64,000 nt of DNA from Pseudorhodoferax sp965279475 (GCA_965279475.1 CBDIIA010000003.1:1240001-1304000); one strand, 5' to 3'; shown: positions 32,354-40,894, numbered from the stretch's first letter. Numbers and translations are program-made. The notes: generated by a model from the letters alone, not told the origin.

Positions 32354-32548
32354 TTAGCGGAAGCAGACCAGCATGGCGAGGCCGAGGCAGGCTGCAAAGG
32401 AGGCCACGGCAGACCAGCGGTCGGCGACGGACATCGACGAACCTGCGGTCGACTCGTGCGGCGAGATCGCGTCGTGCAGGAAGCCGGGGTCCATCAGGGC
32501 ACCGGTGCCTCTGAGGCTGTTCGGGAACATGCTGGGCTGCTGGGTCAT
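32354..32548 (-). CDS. small protein with one C-terminal transmembrane segment
   Basis: A possible 64-residue protein. The first two-thirds are polar (MTQQPSMFPNSLRG onward), and the last about 20 residues (SAVASFAACLGLAMLVCF) form one hydrophobic helix, like a tail anchor. TTGGAGAT lies upstream of the ATG. It matches no family I know and could be a chance frame, although the ribosome site and hydrophobic end are in its favour. Confidence 0.4.
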   Translation of the reverse strand: MTQQPSMFPNSLRGTGALMDPGFLHDAISPHESTAGSSMSVADRWSAVASFAACLGLAMLVCFR

Positions 32549-32693
32549 GACATCTCCAATCGGGTTGGTTGCGGCAGTCGCCGGGGATGCACGGATGATC
32601 AGCGCCTAGCGTAGCAACGATGTTTCACGGCGTCGTGGCATTTGTCGCAAATGTTGACTGGTTCGATGCGTGTGCACAACAAAGGAAGGGCCA

Positions 32694-33425
32694 TCACATC
32701 CGCTGCTGCAACCCCTTGGCACCACGCGTGCGGTGCTTCCAGCCGATGGCCAGGATCCCGAGGCTCATCAGCGCGCAGCTGCCCGGCTCCGGCACTTGGT
32801 TCGGCTCGGCCGCGACGCCGTAGGTGCCGACCGTGAAGCCGTTCCACGTCTCGTTCGCCAGGCTGGTCCAGCTGATCGACGACACGGCTTCGTTGAAGCG
32901 GATCACGCCGTGTGGGTCACCGGTGCCCGTCAACCGGTACTTGCCGTCGGCGGTCACTTGTCTGCTGAAGCCGCCGCTGCCCCGGTTGCCCGTGCCGCTG
33001 CTCTCGATGGTGAAGTCGTGGTCGAACTCGTAGCCGCCGCCGTTCAGGTCGATCAGCGCGAAGAACAGGTTGTCGACCGATTCCGAGAAGGTGAGGGTGC
33101 GTGTGCCGAGCCTCGACAACGCGAGCATGCCGCTGTTGCCAGGGCCGTTGTCGACGGCCGCGCTGGTGTAGGTGCCGCCGCCGTCCTGCCAGTAGCTGTT
33201 GCTGCCAGGGGCGTCCCAGAACGCTAGCTGCCCGGTATAGGCCACGTTGACGGCCGAACCGTCGCCGATGTCGATCTGCCCGGCCGCATGGCCGTTCGGG
33301 CCAGCCACGGCCGATGTCCAGGTGGTCCAGTGCACCTCGTCGGCCATGGCCGTTACAGGGGCGCACAGTGCGGTCAACAGGGCAGCGGCGCTGCCGACAA
33401 GGGTGGTCTTGGTAAGAGGGTTCAT
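32694..33425 (-). CDS. PEP-CTERM sorting domain protein
   Basis: A 243-residue secreted protein. It has a signal peptide (about residues 1-28, ending AMA) and a beta-rich, Gly/Ser/Thr/Asn-rich body. It ends in a PEP-CTERM signal: 'VPEPGSCALMSLGILAIGWK' with a basic tail. PEP-CTERM proteins are processed by exosortase and linked to exopolysaccharide production. No exosortase or polysaccharide genes are in the window, so the sorting machinery must be elsewhere. The ATG at 33425 begins the signal peptide. Confidence 0.9.
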   Translation of the reverse strand: MNPLTKTTLVGSAAALLTALCAPVTAMADEVHWTTWTSAVAGPNGHAAGQIDIGDGSAVNVAYTGQLAFWDAPGSNSYWQDGGGTYTSAAVDNGPGNSGMLALSRLGTRTLTFSESVDNLFFALIDLNGGGYEFDHDFTIESSGTGNRGSGGFSRQVTADGKYRLTGTGDPHGVIRFNEAVSSISWTSLANETWNGFTVGTYGVAAEPNQVPEPGSCALMSLGILAIGWKHRTRGAKGLQQRM

Positions 33426-33531
33426 GGGAAACGTCCGGCTCCAAAGGTTGTGAAGGCCGCGATGATCGGCGCGCGAACGCAAGCTGCCCAGACCCCTAAA
33501 AGGGCCGGCAGGCTACCCGCAGCAGGCTACG

Positions 33532-33969
33532 TCAGACTGCCATCGAGAGCTGGATCTCGCGCAGCACCAGGCGCGTGTAGGTCTCGCGCACGCCGCCCTG
33601 TCGGCGCAGGGTCTCGGTGACATCCATCAGTTCCTGACGGTCCGCGCAGGCGACGCGGATCGCATAGTCGAACGAGCCCGTCATCAGAGTCGCGCCCACG
33701 ATCTGCGGGATGTGGCGCAGCGAGGTCTCGAAGTCGAGTGCGGCGGTGTCGACATCGAGCTTGACCTCGATCTGCGCCTCCACGCTGCGTCCCAGCGCCA
33801 CTGGGTCGATCTGTGCGCGCACTCCGACGATCGTGCCGTTGTCGCGCAGCCGCCGGTAGCGCTCGGCCACTGCGTTCGCGCTCAAGTGGACCGACTCGGC
33901 CAGCTCGCGAAAGCTCAGCCGCCCGTCCCGCGCCAGGAGACTGAGAATTACTCTGTCAATATTGTCCAT
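33532..33969 (-). CDS. Lrp/AsnC family transcriptional regulator
   Basis: A 145-residue regulator. It has an N-terminal HTH (DNIDRVILSLLARDGRLSFR then ELAESVHLSANAVAERYRRL) and a C-terminal RAM ligand-binding domain (HIPQIVGATLMTGSFDYAIRV). Such proteins sense amino acids. It is divergent from an undescribed HTH protein gene; the 105-bp gap is AT-rich, which suits Lrp-type binding and autoregulation. The effector is unknown. Confidence 0.93.
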   Translation of the reverse strand: MDNIDRVILSLLARDGRLSFRELAESVHLSANAVAERYRRLRDNGTIVGVRAQIDPVALGRSVEAQIEVKLDVDTAALDFETSLRHIPQIVGATLMTGSFDYAIRVACADRQELMDVTETLRRQGGVRETYTRLVLREIQLSMAV

Positions 33970-34074
33970 GGAATGTGAAAGTCATGAAAATTTGAATTTT
34001 ATGGTGGGAAATCGCGGATAAATGAAGGATAAGCTTCCCTAGAATCTCCGGTTTTTGCTCGATCTCCAGACGCC

Positions 34075-35163
34075 ATGTCCGCCTCCCCGCTTGACAAGCC
34101 TGCGCTCCAGCGCCGCCTGCTTCAGCCCCGCGACTTCGACACCGCGTTAGGTCTGCTGCCACGCTGGCTGGTGTTCGACGATGCGATGCGGGCGCGGCTG
34201 CCCGCGTTGTGGCGCGAGCTGCTGCACCATCCCGGCTTCAATGCGGACGTGATCGAGGATGTGCGTGCACCCGCCGGCCAGCAGATCCAGGCGATCGGCA
34301 TGGCGATCGCGCTCGACGCCCGCTGGCAAGGGCGCATGCGCGGCACGCCGTTGCCGTGGGTCACGCAGCAGCTCTATGGCGAACTGCTGGACGGCCGCAC
34401 CCGGCCACCCAGCGAGCGCGAGATGGCACTGGCCAATGCCTCTTCGGGCAGCGACGAAGGCGTGACCTTCATGGTGCTGCATTACCAGCAACGCAGTACC
34501 GACTTCAGCGACCCGCGCGCGGTGGCCGTGGTCTCCGCCGGCGTGACGGCCATGCGCCTGGCGCACGCCGGGCACCGGGTGCGCGAGATCTTTCAGGAAG
34601 CCTCGCAGGACGAGCAGCCTTACATGCACAGCATCGGCATGCAGCAGCGCAGCGCTCACAACCCCGGCGTTGCGGGCGGGTCTCCGCAGTTGCTGCCCGA
34701 GCTGTTCAGCCTGACGCGGGCGGAGGCGCTACACAGGCTGCCCGGTTTCCAGATCCGCGAGATCTTCGAACACTGCGCGCCCATCTTTCGTTTCCGCGGT
34801 GCCGAGCAGCGTTTGCTGCGGCGTGCGTTGTTCGACGAGCCCGACGAGTTGATCGCCTTGCTGCTCGGGGTCTCGCCGCACACGCTGAAGAAACTGTGGC
34901 GCTCGATCTACGAACGCGTCGAGGACCGGTTCCCCACCCTCCTGGCGGACGCCCCCGTGATGAGCGCGACGCCGGGCCGCCCCAGGCAGGCACGCCCGGA
35001 GGCCGCAGGCGAAGCAACACCGGTCGGCGCCGAGGGCGTGCGCGGCCCGGAGAAGCGGCGCACCCTGATGCGCTACCTGCGTCAGCACCCGGAGGAGATA
35101 CGCCCCTACGCGGCGCCGGCAACGGTCAGCGCACCCAGGCCGGTGCCATGTGGTTGCCCGTGA
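34075..35163 (+). CDS. uncharacterised protein with LuxR-like HTH near the C-terminus
   Basis: A 362-residue soluble protein I do not recognise. Residues 1-210 form a mixed domain with no motif I know. A segment at about 242-285 (DEPDELIALLLGVSPHTLKK then LWRSIYERV) looks like a LuxR/sigma-4-type helix-turn-helix. Near 325-345 a basic 'GPEKRRTLMRYLRQHPEEIRPY' resembles a second helical DNA- or protein-binding piece. No receiver, PAS or kinase domain is seen. It is divergent from the Lrp-family gene and could be its target or partner. A transcriptional regulator is the best guess. Confidence 0.65.
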   Translation: MSASPLDKPALQRRLLQPRDFDTALGLLPRWLVFDDAMRARLPALWRELLHHPGFNADVIEDVRAPAGQQIQAIGMAIALDARWQGRMRGTPLPWVTQQLYGELLDGRTRPPSEREMALANASSGSDEGVTFMVLHYQQRSTDFSDPRAVAVVSAGVTAMRLAHAGHRVREIFQEASQDEQPYMHSIGMQQRSAHNPGVAGGSPQLLPELFSLTRAEALHRLPGFQIREIFEHCAPIFRFRGAEQRLLRRALFDEPDELIALLLGVSPHTLKKLWRSIYERVEDRFPTLLADAPVMSATPGRPRQARPEAAGEATPVGAEGVRGPEKRRTLMRYLRQHPEEIRPYAAPATVSAPRPVPCGCP

Positions 35164-35384
35164 TATCCATGCTGCAGATGTTTTGCGTGCCAACGGCTGG
35201 GCTGGGCAGGGTACCGAGGCCATGAGCCTGCTGCTGGGTGGTGGCGGTGCCCGGGGCAGGTGCAGGGTGTGCGTATTCGTCCATCCCACGCTGGCGCACG
35301 ACCCGAGCCGGGACGCCGAACGCGTTGGCGCCAAGTCCCTGCGCTCGGGTGGCTGTCTTTTTCCGGCGACGCCGTGTCGTGTTG

Positions 35385-35402
35385 CCGTCATCGTGTTGTC
35401 AC
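35385..35402 (+). promoter_or_regulatory. Pho-box-like direct repeat upstream of the GDPD gene
   Basis: CCGTCAT-CGTG-TTGTCAC has the PhoB-site layout of two 7-bp units 11 bp apart; each unit differs by one base from CTGTCAT/CTGTCAC. A weaker third GTC unit lies 11 bp further upstream (35376-35379). It ends 47 bp before the ATG of a glycerophosphodiesterase gene, a typical phosphate-starvation target. Confidence 0.5.
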
Positions 35403-35449
35403 GCGGTCCACCCACGATCGCGCTGCCTCAATACCTGGATGACAACAAC

Positions 35450-36829
35450 ATGCACAACACAAGACTTCCCGATGTCGGCCGCCCCGTGTTCGCGCTCGGC
35501 CTGCTGGCCGCGGCGGTTCTCACGGCCTGTGGCGGCGACGATACCGTTCCGCTGCCCACGCTGGATGGCAAGGCGCCCCTGGTGATCGCCCACCGCGGCC
35601 TGCCCGGCCTCTACCCCGAAGAGACGCGCATCGCCTACGAGGCCGCTGCCGACGCCGGTGCCGATTCGCTGGAGATGGACCTGCACCTGTCGAAGGACTG
35701 TGTGCTCGTCGCACGCCACAACCCCTGGCTCAGCGACAACACCAACATCGCCGAAGTGGCCAAGACCAATGCCGCCTTCGCCGCACGCAAGCGCACCGTG
35801 CCGGGCCGCCTGGTGAACGTGACCTATTCGCTGGCGACCTACGGCGGCCCCGCCCAGTACCTCACCGACCTGACCAACCCGGCCGATCCGAAATCGGTGC
35901 TGAAGTCGCTGATCGTCGATGGCGAGGACCACACCGGCGACTGGTCGATCACCGACTTCACCGCCGCCGAGCTGAAGCAGATCGGTGGCACCACCTACGA
36001 TGCCCGCGACGAACGGCCCAGCGCGGACAACGGCAAGTACCCGGTGCTCGCGATGCAGGAGATCATCGAGATCGCCCGGGCCAAGAGTGCGTCCACCGGC
36101 CGCACCATCACCGTCTACCCCGAAGCCAAGAACCCGTACTGGAACAACGCGCAGGCGATCGCCAACGGCTGTGGCACCGGGACGCACCCGTTCGAGGACG
36201 CCATCGTCAAGATGGTGAAGGACAACAACTGGAACAGCCGGACGGCGCCGATCCTGGTGCAGAGTTTCGACCCTGCCAGCCTCAAGTACATGCGCAGTGT
36301 CGGCCTGGACGCCCGCCTGGTGCAGCTGGTCGACGGCAACGACATCGACTTCAAGACCGGCGAGATGATCTACAAGACCAACGACGTGTACAACTTCGTC
36401 GATGGCCGCCCTTACAGCTGGACGCTGGCCGGCGACGGCCGCTTCTTCGGCGCGATGCTGACGCCTGCCGGCCTGGCCGAGATCAAGACCTATGCCGATG
36501 GCGTCGGCCCCTGGAAGCCGCAGGTCATGGCGCACACCATCGTGCCGTTCAAGGCCACCAACGCCGACGGCAGCCCCTACGTCGGCTCGATGGCCGACGT
36601 GACCACGGTCACGCCCACCAACGTGATCGCCGACGCGCACAAGGTCGGCCTGGTCGTGCACAGCTACACCTTCCGCAACGAGAAGAAGTACCTGGCCGGC
36701 GTCTACAAGGGCGACCCCACGGCCGAATACCTGGCCTACTTCCGCGCCGGGCTCGACGGCGTGTTCAGCGACTTCACGAACACGGCCGTGGCGGCGCGCG
36801 CGGCCTACCTGAAGGAAACCGGTCGGTAG
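35450..36829 (+). CDS. glycerophosphodiester phosphodiesterase lipoprotein
   Basis: A 459-residue phosphodiesterase releasing glycerol-3-phosphate from glycerophosphodiesters. A lipoprotein signal ends LTACGGDD. The TIM-barrel GDPD motifs are 'VIAHRGLPGLYPEET' (HRG), 'EMDLHLSKDCVLVARHNPWL' with the metal-binding Glu/Asp/His, and 'VYPEAKNPYW'. It is longer than the cytoplasmic UgpQ type and fits periplasmic GlpQ-like enzymes. ATG 35450 begins the lipoprotein signal. The upstream Pho-box-like repeat suggests induction by phosphate starvation. Confidence 0.92.
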   Translation: MHNTRLPDVGRPVFALGLLAAAVLTACGGDDTVPLPTLDGKAPLVIAHRGLPGLYPEETRIAYEAAADAGADSLEMDLHLSKDCVLVARHNPWLSDNTNIAEVAKTNAAFAARKRTVPGRLVNVTYSLATYGGPAQYLTDLTNPADPKSVLKSLIVDGEDHTGDWSITDFTAAELKQIGGTTYDARDERPSADNGKYPVLAMQEIIEIARAKSASTGRTITVYPEAKNPYWNNAQAIANGCGTGTHPFEDAIVKMVKDNNWNSRTAPILVQSFDPASLKYMRSVGLDARLVQLVDGNDIDFKTGEMIYKTNDVYNFVDGRPYSWTLAGDGRFFGAMLTPAGLAEIKTYADGVGPWKPQVMAHTIVPFKATNADGSPYVGSMADVTTVTPTNVIADAHKVGLVVHSYTFRNEKKYLAGVYKGDPTAEYLAYFRAGLDGVFSDFTNTAVAARAAYLKETGR

Positions 36830-36918
36830 GGGCCGGCCCTGCAGGCAGCCTGCGCAACAAGCTCGGCGGCCGTGAGCGTCGTTTGCCGCACGCCGGATTT
36901 TTCGGGCACGATGACGCC

Positions 36919-37563
36919 ATGACACCGCACGACAAGCACTCGAAACAACACCGTGCCGACCCTGGCAACGCGCAGGCGGCCGGGGCATCGGGCAGCACAG
37001 GCCCGGCACGGCAGGGCAAGGTCGCGATGCAGGTGGCCTCGGTCAGCGCCGATGCGCCGCACGCCTTCAGCAAACCCGTCCGCACCCGCATCGAACTGCT
37101 GGCCGGCCTGGGTGTGGCGGGCGACGCCCATTGCGGTGCAACCGTGCAGCACCGCTCGCGCGTTGCGAGGAACCCCAACCAGCCGAACCTGCGGCAGGTG
37201 CACCTGATCCACCGCGAACTGCTGGACGAACTGGCGAGCGCCGGGTTCGACGTGCACCCGGGCGATCTGGGCGAGAACATCCTGACCGAGGGCATTGCCT
37301 TGCTCGACCTGCCGGCCGGCACACGCCTGCACGTGGGGGCCACTGCGCTGGTGGAGGTGACCGGCCTGCGCAACCCTTGTGCGCAGATCGACCGCTTCCG
37401 CAAGGGCCTGCTGCCGGCGGTGCTGGGCCGCGATGCCGACGGGGGCGTGGTGCGCAAGACCGGCGTGATGGGCATCGTGCTGGCCGGCGGCCTGGTGCAG
37501 CGCGGCGATGCGATCCGCATCGAACTGCCGGCGCTACCGCACGCACGGCTGGCCTGCGTCTGA
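36919..37563 (+). CDS. MOSC domain protein
   Basis: A 214-residue protein with a MOSC (molybdenum cofactor sulfurase C-terminal) domain. The putative cofactor cysteine lies in 'TGLRNPCAQIDRF', and 'GDLGENILTEGI' is the family signature upstream of it. Related YiiM-like proteins detoxify N-hydroxylated bases with a Mo cofactor. The first 36 residues are hydrophilic and unmatched, so the true start may be the ATG at 37027 (MQVASVSAD). It lies between two phosphate-related units without an obvious link. Its stop codon lies on the edge of a palindromic element. Confidence 0.85.
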   Translation: MTPHDKHSKQHRADPGNAQAAGASGSTGPARQGKVAMQVASVSADAPHAFSKPVRTRIELLAGLGVAGDAHCGATVQHRSRVARNPNQPNLRQVHLIHRELLDELASAGFDVHPGDLGENILTEGIALLDLPAGTRLHVGATALVEVTGLRNPCAQIDRFRKGLLPAVLGRDADGGVVRKTGVMGIVLAGGLVQRGDAIRIELPALPHARLACV

Positions 37564-37726
37564 GAGGCTGAGAGTCTTTCCTCCATGCCCGCCTTGCACG
37601 CCAAAACACACCAGCTCGTCGTTGCAAATGCTCGCCATAGCCCGAGCTATGGCTGTGCTTTGCGCCTAGATCCGGCGCGTTTTGACGCGCCTTTCGGGCA
37701 CGGCCAAAAAACTCTCAGCCTCTGAC
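37561..37726. repeat. 166-bp nested palindromic element
   Basis: The whole segment is one imperfect inverted repeat about position 37643. From outside in: AGAGGCTGAGAGT (37563-37575) pairs with ACTCTCAGCCTCT (37711-37723); an imperfect CGCCAAAACACACC pairs with GGCGCGTTTTGACGCG; an imperfect GCAAATGCTC pairs with TGTGCTTTGC; the centre is CCATAGC-CCGA-GCTATGG (37635-37652). It has no room for a gene. The layout suits a REP/MITE-like element or structured RNA. I did not notice a second copy in the window. Confidence 0.7.
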
Positions 37727-37784
37727 CTTGCCGCCCCTGCGGCTGCACGAGGTTGTGCACAGGTGTCGCACTGCCTTGCCCGTT

Positions 37785-37802
37785 CTGTCACTGAATTGAC
37801 TT
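37785..37802 (+). promoter_or_regulatory. candidate Pho box upstream of the alkaline phosphatase unit
   Basis: CTGTCAC (37785-37791) is a perfect PhoB half-site. It is followed after TGAA by a weak TTGACTT (37796-37802), and a CTGTCT appears 22-23 bp after the first unit. It ends 40 bp before the ATG of the small exported protein that precedes the phosphatase. It is weaker than the site at 35385, but the gene context favours it. Confidence 0.4.
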
Positions 37803-37842
37803 GTTGCCTGTCTATCGTCGGCGGATTCGAAAGGCTGTTGGC

Positions 37843-38328
37843 ATGTGGAAGATCGCCGGTTGGGGAATGGGTGCGGTTCTGTGGAGTCTGGGGGCTGCGG
37901 GCTGGGCCGCGACCGGCGATGCGCCGGTGGGCGTGCAGGACCTCAAGTTCAGGGATTTCTTCGCCAGCCCGATCGGCCCCCGCGGGCTGGAGATGAGCGC
38001 GACGCTGAAGGCGGCCCACGGCCAGCGCGTGCGGCTCACCGGTTACATGGTGGCGCAGGAAGACGGCTCGGTCGGCGAGTTCTTCCTGACCCCACTGCCG
38101 ATCCGCATGAGCGAGCACGCCGACGGCGATGCCGACGATCTGCCGCCCAGCACCGTGGTCGTGGTGATGCCTGCGCCCGACAGCGCGCGGCCACTGCCGC
38201 ACACGGCCGGCCTGCTCCAGCTGACGGGTGTGCTGCAGGTGGGCCGGCACGAGCTGCCCGGCGGCCGTGTGGTCTGGCTGCGGCTGCTGCTCGACCCGCG
38301 CGACAGCGCCGTGGCCGGCGTGCGCTGA
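37843..38328 (+). CDS. small exported protein paired with alkaline phosphatase
   Basis: A 161-residue protein with a signal peptide (about residues 1-23, ending GWAA). The mature part starts 'TGDAPVGVQDLKFRDFF' and contains 'AAHGQRVRLTGYMVAQEDGS' and 'VVWLRLLLD', a beta-rich fold slightly reminiscent of DUF3299-type periplasmic proteins. I cannot assign a function. Its stop is 58 bp before the alkaline phosphatase ATG in the same direction, so the two are likely co-transcribed. Confidence 0.75.
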   Translation: MWKIAGWGMGAVLWSLGAAGWAATGDAPVGVQDLKFRDFFASPIGPRGLEMSATLKAAHGQRVRLTGYMVAQEDGSVGEFFLTPLPIRMSEHADGDADDLPPSTVVVVMPAPDSARPLPHTAGLLQLTGVLQVGRHELPGGRVVWLRLLLDPRDSAVAGVR

Positions 38329-38386
38329 CGCTGCGCCGTCCCCCGTCCCCCCGCCATTCCGTTTTGTTCTTTCCTCGAGAGGCAAC

Positions 38387-40453
38387 ATGTCCGTTCTCCA
38401 TCCGACCACCTCTTCGCTGAGCCGGCTCGCGTTTGCCGCCGCGGCCCTCGCCGCCAGCTTCTGCGCCGCCGCTGACCCCAGCGTCTCCCGGCTGACGCCG
38501 CCCAGCGAGCTGTTCGCCAGCAACAGCCCGGCGCCGGTGATCGCGCGTTTCCTGCCGGGCCAGCGCTTCGACCTGCAGGCCACGCTGCGCCCCGACGATG
38601 CCGCCAAGACCATCGTGCAGGCCGTCTTCGCGATCGACGGCAAACCCGTCACCGTGCTGCAGGGCGGCCGTGCCGTGCCCGCCACGGTGGCGCTGCGCGG
38701 CTGCGAAGCCAGCTGCGTGAAAGGCGTGGCGGCCAACGCCAGCATCGCCACGGTGCGCGCCGTCACCGTCGACAAGCCGGGCGTGCACGAGTTCAGCGTC
38801 AGCGCCCGCCAGAGCGACGGCCTCACGGTCACCGCGCGCGGCAACTTCGAGGTCGTGCCCTTCACCGCCGGCGGCCAGAAGGTCAAGAACGTCATCATCC
38901 TGCTGGGCGACGGCATGGGCGCGGCCCAGCGCACGGCGGCGCGCATCGTGCGTGGCGGCTACGCGCAGGGCAAGAACATCGAGCCGCTGGCGATGGACAC
39001 CTTCCCGGTGACGGGCATGGTCAAGACCTCGTCGCTGAACTCGATCGTCACCGACTCGTCGCCGGGCATGACCTCGTACGTCTCCGGCAACAAGAACAAC
39101 AACAACGAGGAGGGCGTGTTCCCCGACGACACGACCGATCCGTTCGACAACCCGCGCATCGAATACCTGAGCGAGTACCTGCACCGCACGCAAGGCAAGG
39201 CACTGGGCATCGTCACCACGGCCGACGTGTTCGACGCCACGCCGGCCGGCAACGCCGTGCACACCTCCAGCCGCGGTGCCGGCACCGGCATCGTCGACCA
39301 GTTCCTCGACGATCGCGGCCTCACGGGCCTGTCGGTGCTGATGGGCGGCGGCCGCAAGTGGTTCCTGCCGGCTGGCACCGCGGGCTCGGCCCGTTCGGAC
39401 CGCAACGACTATGCGTTCTCCGCCAGCGATGCGCACACCGGCGAGATCGTCAGGCGCTGGGGTGCCGCACCGGGTTCGATGGACGCGCAACGCGACCTGA
39501 TCGCCGACTTCCAGGGCGCGGGCTTCCAGTACGCCAGCTCGAAGACCGAGCTCGACGCGGCCAACAGCGCCGGCGGCAAGCTGCTCGGCCTGTTCTCGCT
39601 GTCCAACATGAACGTGGCGCTCGACAAGATCGACGGCCGGCGCGGCAAGAAGGCCGCTGGCGCCACCAGTGTGGTCGAGGACTACGGTTTCCCCGACCAG
39701 CCGATGCTCGACGAGATGGCGGCCAAGGCGCTGGACACGCTGTCGCGCCACAAACAAGGCTTCGTGCTGATGATCGAAGGCGCCTCGATCGACAAGCAGG
39801 CGCACAACATGGACTCGGAACGCTGGATGCTCGACACGATCGAGTTCGACCGCGCGGTGCGCCTGGCGCAGGATTTCGCCAAGACCCACGGTGACACGCT
39901 GGTCATCGTGACGGCCGACCACGAATGCTCGGGCGCTGCGCTGATCGGTGGCTCGCGGCTGACCGATGCCAAGCTGGTGGAAGCCGGCGCCAAGGGCGGC
40001 AAGGAGGCGCTGCGCGACCAGGTGGTCGGTATCTACGAACAGGCAGGTTTCCCGAAGTACCGCATCGCCGCGGACGGCTACCCCGAGACCACCGACATCG
40101 ACTTCCGCCTGCTGGTGGCCTACGGCGCCAATGCCGACCGCTACGAAGACTGGCGCAGCAACGTGCGTCCGCTGCAGGACAGCCAGCAGCCCTTCGTGAA
40201 GAAGGAGCCGATGTCGACCTACCCGACGCTGAACGACCGCGACAAGGGCGGCAACCTGCTGGTCACTGGCCAGGTGCCGGGCGACTCGGCCGTGCACACC
40301 GCGACCGACATCCCGCTGTCGGCCTTCGGCCCGGGCGCCTACGCGTTCACCGGCGTGATCGACAACACCGACGTGTTCTTCAAGCTGGCGCAGGCCGCCG
40401 TGCGCGGCGCTACGGTCCCGGCAGGCATGGTGGCGCGCGGCGGCAAGAAATAG
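38387..40453 (+). CDS. alkaline phosphatase (PhoA superfamily)
   Basis: A 688-residue exported phosphomonoesterase. The signal peptide covers about residues 1-28. The catalytic core shows 'VIILLGDGMGAAQ', the nucleophile Ser in 'VTDSSPGMTSYVSG', metal ligands in 'MIEGASIDKQAHNMD' and 'VTADHECSG', and a His near the C-terminus. About 130 residues lie between the signal and the core (LTPPSELFASNSPAPVIARF onward), an extra N-terminal region absent from E. coli PhoA. The length suits the larger bacterial alkaline phosphatases. GAGAGGC lies ahead of ATG 38387. Expected to release phosphate in the periplasm under starvation. Confidence 0.93.
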   Translation: MSVLHPTTSSLSRLAFAAAALAASFCAAADPSVSRLTPPSELFASNSPAPVIARFLPGQRFDLQATLRPDDAAKTIVQAVFAIDGKPVTVLQGGRAVPATVALRGCEASCVKGVAANASIATVRAVTVDKPGVHEFSVSARQSDGLTVTARGNFEVVPFTAGGQKVKNVIILLGDGMGAAQRTAARIVRGGYAQGKNIEPLAMDTFPVTGMVKTSSLNSIVTDSSPGMTSYVSGNKNNNNEEGVFPDDTTDPFDNPRIEYLSEYLHRTQGKALGIVTTADVFDATPAGNAVHTSSRGAGTGIVDQFLDDRGLTGLSVLMGGGRKWFLPAGTAGSARSDRNDYAFSASDAHTGEIVRRWGAAPGSMDAQRDLIADFQGAGFQYASSKTELDAANSAGGKLLGLFSLSNMNVALDKIDGRRGKKAAGATSVVEDYGFPDQPMLDEMAAKALDTLSRHKQGFVLMIEGASIDKQAHNMDSERWMLDTIEFDRAVRLAQDFAKTHGDTLVIVTADHECSGAALIGGSRLTDAKLVEAGAKGGKEALRDQVVGIYEQAGFPKYRIAADGYPETTDIDFRLLVAYGANADRYEDWRSNVRPLQDSQQPFVKKEPMSTYPTLNDRDKGGNLLVTGQVPGDSAVHTATDIPLSAFGPGAYAFTGVIDNTDVFFKLAQAAVRGATVPAGMVARGGKK

Positions 40454-40600
40454 GCGGTTTGCACCATGGAGGCGACGGGCTTCAGCCGTACCATGGGGCA
40501 GAATCCGCGCCTGTCCCGGGAGCCGGTGTCGCGCGGCTTGGGGCTGCGCGCCCCGGGGGCAAGACGGTCTGTGTGCTGGGGGTGGCGTCCCGCTGCCGCG

Positions 40601-40894
40601 CTAGTGCAGCGCCGCGTCCCAGACCGACGGACGCACCTGTTTCTTGAGGCCGACGATGGCCATGGCCTCGCCGAACGGGATCGGGCCGGTGCCGAAGGCC
40701 ACGGTGACCAGCTTGCCGTTGGTGCAGCACTTCAGTTCGGCCGGGTTCTTGGAATGCAGGCGGCCGACCAGGACATCCCCGACCACGACCTGGCATCCGA
40801 CGACGCGGATGAACACTGCACAAACCCCGTTTGGGGCCTCGACGGCGATCAGGCCGGTGGCTTGATCGACTTCAAACACAGTCGCGATGTCCAT
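40601..40894 (-). CDS. small hypothetical protein (97 aa)
   Basis: A 97-residue predicted protein starting MDIATVFEVDQATGLIAVEA. It is mostly short beta strands with four scattered cysteines (VCAVF, VVGCQ, LKCCTNG) and no signal peptide or membrane helix. The pattern 'VVVGDVLVGRLHS' suggests a small barrel. I do not recognise it. It lies alone, between the phosphatase and the second isocitrate dehydrogenase gene. Longer start choices upstream exist but are less protein-like. Confidence 0.55.
   Translation of the reverse strand: MDIATVFEVDQATGLIAVEAPNGVCAVFIRVVGCQVVVGDVLVGRLHSKNPAELKCCTNGKLVTVAFGTGPIPFGEAMAIVGLKKQVRPSVWDAALH

Noticed and set aside
32639..32653. CATTTG-TCG-CAAATG inverted repeat
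   Set aside because: A 6-bp stem in a short intergenic gap with no T-tract and no clear promoter relation; too weak to interpret.
35164..35449. Minus-strand frame with protein-like text (GANAFGVPARVVRQRG) before the GDPD gene
   Set aside because: It looks slightly like the end of an acetyltransferase, but there is no matching upstream domain or start, and it runs into the coding region of the HTH protein. I treat it as chance or at most a remnant too weak to call.
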